A stretch of 54,679 nucleotides of DNA from Anaerolineae bacterium (GTDB lineage: Bacteria > Chloroflexota > Anaerolineae > Aggregatilineales > J027), in the NCBI GenBank assembly GCA_019913005.1, contig JAIOHL010000257.1, positions 1 to 54,679 on the forward strand, given 5' to 3'. A program made the position numbers and the translations under genes. The notes beneath the pieces are model-generated. The model saw only the letters and a program-made list of their open reading frames with translations. It was not told the origin of the DNA and ran no database searches. Below, piece by piece: positions 50,853 through 54,679 of this stretch; position 1 is the first letter of the stretch; the number at the start of each line of letters is the position of its first letter.

Positions 50853-51275
50853 GTTTTATTTCCCCATCACTTGTACGGCCAGATTAATCTAATTATTAAG
50901 GCAAGGCTTGCATAAGATATAGTACCAGAGTCCACGAACTTGTGTGACAGGTGTCATGTTCAAACCAAAATGGGCAGGTCGCGCGTCTGATAGGCAACCA
51001 CAATCGAAACAAAATTTAGGGAAACTCGGTGCCATCAAAACGGTCTTACTTTCCCTAAACAGGCCGTTCCCACAAAATTCCCACTAGCGCATTGGGCCTT
51101 CGTCCGGTAAAACTATATGAGTTGCGTATAAGCAGCAGCACTAACCTGCTGTGAAGGCTATTGCTTTGCCTATTACCTGCCTTCACCGATGAGCCATAGT
51201 GATCTTTGACTCAGGTAATTGACAAGTTAGGTAGAAGTTTGTATACTGAAGCATGTCACGAGGAGATAGGTTTCG
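50853..51275. other. Non-coding region with inverted repeats ahead of the XRE gene
   Basis: It holds TGACA-GG-TGTCA (50945-50956), an inverted pair TTTAGGGAAA / TTTCCCTAAA (about 51017-51058), and ATTACCTG / CAGGTAAT (51172-51219), the last beside the -35 of the XRE promoter. No gene is visible. Confidence 0.5.
51219..51247 (+). promoter_or_regulatory. Near-consensus promoter of the XRE gene
   Basis: TTGACA (51219-51224), 17-base spacer, TATACT (51242-51247). The ATTACCTG/CAGGTAAT inverted repeat ends at the -35, so it could be an autoregulatory operator. The ribosome-binding site AGGAGATAGG follows at 51261. Confidence 0.85.
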
Positions 51276-51569
51276 ATGATCCTTAAAAATCGTCTGGCGG
51301 AACTGATGGCTGAATATGGTCGTAAAACAGGGAACCGCCTGACTCAGGACGATTTGTCGCAAGAAACCAAAGTCGCCCAAAGCACCATATCCGCATACGT
51401 GACAAATAAAGTGCGGCGGTATGATGCGCGCATAGTCGAAACCTTTCTAGAGTTTTTTGGGTGCAGTGTGACCGAATTCTTTGTGCTGGATGAAGGCATT
51501 GCCGAAGACCGGCTGGACGAGGAAAACGGGCACAGGCCCCAAAGAGTATCTCAAGGTCAGAACGCCTGA
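51276..51569 (+). CDS. XRE-family helix-turn-helix regulator
   Basis: This 97-residue protein has a Cro/CI-type HTH (RLTQDDLSQETKVAQSTISA) and a short charged C-terminus (FFVLDEGIAEDRLDEENG). It has a strong promoter, ideal ribosome-binding site and inverted repeat, consistent with a phage- or plasmid-type autorepressor. It lies upstream of the replication-initiator-like gene, supporting a mobile-element origin. Confidence 0.85.
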   Translation: MILKNRLAELMAEYGRKTGNRLTQDDLSQETKVAQSTISAYVTNKVRRYDARIVETFLEFFGCSVTEFFVLDEGIAEDRLDEENGHRPQRVSQGQNA

Positions 51570-52205
51570 GCCACCTTGGGGGCCTGCGGTTTGCGCTACT
51601 CAGGTTGATTTTGAGGAGCCTGTAGCGCCGCACCGTTACGTGCGTCGTGGTGAAAGTGCAGGGGATCACCAAAAACGCTATAAACGATTGTATCACACCT
51701 GAGAAAATAGACAAGTCTCCCAAACAATCGTCATTTTCTCCCCTGCTCCGAGAGATACATGCACCCCAAACCAAGTGGTGTATCCTGAAGTGGGACTTCG
51801 CTTACTTCAATCAGGAACTTGATAACAAGGACAATTTATAGAAAGTAGCCAACTTGAAGATCATGTTTTTGAGAAGTATCATCCACAGAAGTCTCTAGTT
51901 TAGGACAAATGTTCTAAATTTTAGAGACAGGAAAACCCCGACTTGGGAAGGGGTGGGGTGAAGTCCTGTTTGAGATTCAAATGAGTCTACTGCATGGGTA
52001 GATGATGTGGTTATCATATACTCATAACTTGGATTATCGCTCTATAGAGCCAAAAAGTCAAGTGTTTTTTGGCAAATTTAAGCCAAATTTAAAAATTGAC
52101 TAGTTTGGCTGTAAGCGTCAGAGCTTATCCGGTTCTTTAAGACTCACTATCATGTTCTGTTAGTTATTTACAAGCTAAGTGAGAATAATTTGCAGGGATA
52201 ATCTC
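51570..52205. other. Long AT-rich non-coding region before the replication-initiator-like gene
   Basis: Contains a 38-base imperfect palindrome (51891-51928), a half copy of the G-rich repeat (51935-51968) and, at about 52070-52112, direct CAAATTTAA units inside GCCAAA / TTTGGC arms. TTATCCGGT (52128) is only weakly like a DnaA box. The layout could be an origin or control region of a mobile element; no gene is seen. Confidence 0.45.
51891..51928. repeat. 38-base imperfect palindrome
   Basis: GTCTCTA and TAGAGAC form the outer arms; inside them TTTAG and CTAAA pair again around GACAAATGTT. It is a nested dyad in the gap between the XRE gene and the replication-initiator-like gene. Confidence 0.65.
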
Positions 52206-53465
52206 ATGAATAAGCCAGCTTCTTTTGAAAATGAACCCAACAAACCCGATATTCCAGTGGTATTTTCCAAAGCCCTTGCCAATGTTTTTGGCCCGGAAGC
52301 CGCGCTGGTCTTGCAGCAGACCCATTACATGACCGGGGTGTTTGCCAGCAAAGAAAACAACCGCATCAATGGTCATTTTTGGTATCGCCACGCCTATGCC
52401 GATTGGCACGCCGACTATCCCTTTTGGAGTGCCGCCACGTTTAAGCTGGCAATCTCCAAACTTGAAAAGGCCGGAATTTTGGTCGGGGCACAGCTTTCGA
52501 ACAATAAATTCGACAAGGGCAAGTGGTATCGCATTGATTATGCCCGCCTGAATGAATTTATCCCCTCGGCGGATAGCAAATTGTTTTTCGATGGCAATTT
52601 ACCCACCAACCGATTGGATGAAAATCGCCAATCGAGTGATCCAAAATCCCCCTATCGAGTGGAGACCCCTCCCCCATCGTCGGTGAATCCAGACCCATCG
52701 GTTGGTACGACATTACCTGTCGAGCGGTTGGCATCTACCCGATCTAAGAAGAAGAATTTACAGATTGAAAATCACTTACCAGACTCACCGAATGAGACTC
52801 ACCCAATAAACTCTAAAAAAATGGATGGAACTTCATCACCCACCCCCCACCCTACTGAAATTTCCTCGGTGGCAACCGAAGGTACTTCGAGCCGCAGTGA
52901 GGGGCAATCTGAAATTCAATCTTCTTCTGAAATTTCACATGACGAAGCCAAAGAAATGGCCCGCGAGATTTACAATTATGGCCCGCTGCGTGGATTGGTG
53001 AATTTCTGTTTGATGCCAGAGCTATCCGGGGTCAAACCGGGGCCACGTGAATGGAAACGGTTGCGCAAAGTTTTGAACGAGATCGAAGCCATGACCCCCG
53101 CCGACGTGCCGATTAGCAGCGAATTGTTCGAGGTAGATTTCCGCCTGTGGTGGTTTATGTATGGCCCGGGACAAGACGGGGAGCCGATTCGCGTTGCCGA
53201 ATATCTGCCGACGGTGTGGCCGCGCTTTTTGGCCCATCACCGCCAAAATCGTAACTGGGTCATGGAATTTGGGGTGCGTCACGCGGGATGGTTGGCATTC
53301 TGCAAACAGGACCCGCAAGGTTTTGCTGAACTCTATGCTACCAAAAATCGGGATAAGCGAAACCGCCCATCTTTTGGCCCTTCTCAACTTGCCGAATTGA
53401 GCCAAGCCAATCGGGTAGATGAGGATGCGATTTTGGAGGCGATGATCTGTGAGGCGAGTGTTTGA
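52206..53465 (+). CDS. Phage/plasmid-type replication initiator-like protein
   Basis: This 419-residue protein has an N-terminal winged-helix region (VFSKALANVFGPEAALVLQQ, HYMTG, GHFWYRHAYADWHADYPFWS, FKLAISKLEKAGIL) typical of replisome organisers from phages and plasmids. A disordered Ser/Thr/Pro-rich linker spans about 120-250, and a C-terminal helical domain rich in Trp and Phe follows. The start at 52206 is family-typical. Upstream is an XRE gene and an AT-rich control region; downstream is an IS element. The setting suggests a decayed mobile element. Confidence 0.65.
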   Translation: MNKPASFENEPNKPDIPVVFSKALANVFGPEAALVLQQTHYMTGVFASKENNRINGHFWYRHAYADWHADYPFWSAATFKLAISKLEKAGILVGAQLSNNKFDKGKWYRIDYARLNEFIPSADSKLFFDGNLPTNRLDENRQSSDPKSPYRVETPPPSSVNPDPSVGTTLPVERLASTRSKKKNLQIENHLPDSPNETHPINSKKMDGTSSPTPHPTEISSVATEGTSSRSEGQSEIQSSSEISHDEAKEMAREIYNYGPLRGLVNFCLMPELSGVKPGPREWKRLRKVLNEIEAMTPADVPISSELFEVDFRLWWFMYGPGQDGEPIRVAEYLPTVWPRFLAHHRQNRNWVMEFGVRHAGWLAFCKQDPQGFAELYATKNRDKRNRPSFGPSQLAELSQANRVDEDAILEAMICEASV

Positions 53466-53522
53466 TGGTGTATCCCGACCAACAAGGGGTTTATGCTTTT
53501 TTATAATTATATCGGGCGAACT

Positions 53523-53553
53523 ATCCCCACCCCAAACCCCTCACCATTTACGG
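53523..53553. repeat. G-rich repeat half, interrupted by the IS element
   Basis: CCCCACCCCAAACCCC and TCACCATTTACG match the left part of the repeat at 36142-36169 and stop exactly where the IS inverted repeat begins. Confidence 0.7.
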
Positions 53554-54679
53554 GCTGAGGGGGCGACACTAGGGAGTAAGGAAGGCTTGGCGGCCTTCGC
53601 GGAACAGGCTGATGGAACGAACGCGCGAGCCATCCTTGTGCCGTTTGCGGGGTTGAGTCCGGCCTAGTTGTTCGAGGTGAATGCCGATGAGCAACATCCA
53701 AGCATAGGCGACCACCAGCAGGATCCAGAGGCGTTCGACGCGCTGAGGTTGGTCAAGGGCGGCGTCTTCACAGTCCCAGCCATGCGATTTGAGATCACGA
53801 AAAGCCTCCTCAATCCACATGCGTTGGGCATACTCCCAGCCGGAGCGCGTCGGGTCATTGGTGACGAGTGCCCATGGGCTTTGGGCGTTTTCCAGCCAGA
53901 CGACGCGCACATGGCCGGGAATGTGGCCGCGTTTTTTGAAGACCGTGCCACTGGCGGCATAGGTTTGACCGGGCGCGTGGACTTGCTCATAGAAGGTCAG
54001 ATCGCTGCCATCGGCTAGGACGAGTTTGCTTTGTTTGGTGACCCGGAACAGAAACGTCCAGCCTAAGCCCATCACCACCCGCATCAAGGGCGGAGAACAG
54101 CCGATGCCCCGATCGGCCAAGACCCGCACGGGACAGCCCGCTGGCAAACCAGCCCGAATGGCGAGCAATAACTGCTCAAGCATGCCGACTTGACCTTCGC
54201 GCGGATACGCCGCCGCATCGTTGGCGACATAACACCGCCACGCCAGTGGAATACAGCGTTGGGCCACCACGATACCCACCACCATCACCCCGATCCGATC
54301 CAACAACTTGGTCTCATCTACCACCAAGACCACCCTTGACTGGCCGAGCGCTCGCACCACACTCCCACTCCATGCTTGGAAAAAGGCCGTGTTTGGCCCC
54401 CCTTTGCGCACAAAGCGCTGCAACCGCCGCCGTTGACTATTGGCTTGCCCACCCACATGCCCGGCGATCCGCCGCAGATGACTGCTCTCGGCTCGCACCA
54501 CCCCCCGACTGAATACCTCGATATTGGCTACCTCATGCCGCGTCAGCCCGCTCCATTGTTTGGCCTCTTTGTTAATCCACTGGTATAGTTGCCTTAGGTG
54601 CATCGGTCATCCTCCTTGGTTTTGTTCACCTCCGAGTTTGACCGATGCCACCTCTTTTTGCTACTGTCGCCCCCTCAGC
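53554..54679 (-). mobile_element. IS4-type insertion sequence, apparently complete
   Basis: Terminal inverted repeats GCTGAGGGGGCGACACTAG (53554-53572) and GCTGAGGGGGCGACAGTAG (54661-54679, on the minus strand) match at 18 of 19 positions. The element is about 1126 bases and encodes one transposase. The right end coincides with the last base of the window, so the target duplication cannot be confirmed. Confidence 0.88.
53569..54603 (-). CDS. IS4-family DDE transposase
   Basis: This 344-residue protein has an N-terminal DNA-binding region and the DDE triad: Asp in VVLVVDETKLL, Asp in VRVLADRGIG and Glu in RMWIEEAFRDLKSHGW (the IS4 Y-R-E-like signature). The frame is uninterrupted and its TAG stop lies inside the left inverted repeat, so the element is probably active or recently active. 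Confidence 0.9.
   Translation of the reverse strand: MHLRQLYQWINKEAKQWSGLTRHEVANIEVFSRGVVRAESSHLRRIAGHVGGQANSQRRRLQRFVRKGGPNTAFFQAWSGSVVRALGQSRVVLVVDETKLLDRIGVMVVGIVVAQRCIPLAWRCYVANDAAAYPREGQVGMLEQLLLAIRAGLPAGCPVRVLADRGIGCSPPLMRVVMGLGWTFLFRVTKQSKLVLADGSDLTFYEQVHAPGQTYAASGTVFKKRGHIPGHVRVVWLENAQSPWALVTNDPTRSGWEYAQRMWIEEAFRDLKSHGWDCEDAALDQPQRVERLWILLVVAYAWMLLIGIHLEQLGRTQPRKRHKDGSRVRSISLFREGRQAFLTP

Noticed and set aside
52010-52140. DnaA boxes forming a replication origin
   Set aside because: TTATCCGGT and similar words deviate at key positions from TTATCCACA and are not clustered, so only a weak remark is justified.
1-54679. tRNA, rRNA, tmRNA or CRISPR genes
   Set aside because: No T-arm (GGTTCGAATCC-type) word in a cloverleaf setting, no rRNA-like conserved stretch and no regularly spaced repeats were seen.

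Overview
The window reads as chromosomal DNA from a Chloroflexota bacterium, most likely Anaerolineae or a close relative. This is inferred from gene content only, not from a marker gene: secreted SH3b proteins with Thr/Ser-rich linkers, lipobox lipoproteins, a subtilase with DUF11 and an LPATG tail, an adenylate cyclase of the DUF5939 type, two ECF sigma/anti-sigma pairs, and many short G-rich palindromic repeats. I see no rRNA, tRNA or CRISPR array. About 48 protein-coding genes are supported, plus one gene remnant and a complete insertion sequence that ends at the right edge.

Layout. 0-5 kb: the 3' end of a secreted/envelope-type gene, an AT-rich Mrr-type nuclease with a propeller-like C-terminus, a DMT exporter and a secreted SH3b protein. 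5-10.5 kb: pectinacetylesterase-like and Fes/IroE-like hydrolases, a DUF1003 membrane protein behind a long structured leader, and a divergent TetR / FAD-oxidoreductase pair. 10.7-19 kb: a co-directional run of a multi-sensor histidine kinase, a duplicated-domain membrane-anchored protein, two small membrane proteins, a patatin, an SDR and a GDP-mannose dehydratase. 19-24.8 kb: a MerR / thioredoxin pair sharing a SoxR-like promoter, an AT-rich patch of orphan genes, repeats and a HEAT-repeat gene remnant, then an Hsp70-like / HEAT-repeat operon divergent from a PadR regulator across an array of TACG-N3-CGTA operators. 24.8-29.4 kb: a CLC-F-like antiporter, DinB, a WYL regulator and an MFS transporter. 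29.5-36 kb: a secreted TPR protein, the first ECF sigma with a membrane partner carrying an Asn/Gly tail, a lipoprotein, GlsB and a second SH3b paralogue, interspersed with at least three kinds of non-coding repeats. 36-46 kb: cyclase, a TolB-like lipoprotein, a large LPATG subtilase, a DUF4241-like protein overlapping an FGGY kinase, and DUF4260. 46-50.9 kb: the second ECF sigma with a remarkable anti-sigma protein (zinc-finger, transmembrane helix, two fasciclin domains, and an esterase fold that has lost both its Ser and His), plus two orphans. 51-54.7 kb: a mobile-element relic (XRE regulator, replication-initiator-like protein) and an IS4-type insertion sequence sitting inside one of the G-rich repeats.

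How the parts work together. Much of the window concerns the cell envelope and sensing: two sigma/anti-sigma modules, a histidine kinase, a cyclase, SH3b and TPR secreted proteins, and a surface-anchored protease. The most novel-looking items are the sigma/anti-sigma module with a dead esterase as its outer domain, the Hsp70-HEAT operon with its operator array, the shared C-terminal domain of the two SH3b paralogues, the nuclease-propeller fusion, and the structured leader of the DUF1003 gene. Starts were chosen by ribosome-binding-site spacing and family fit; all functional calls come from reading motifs, without database searches.
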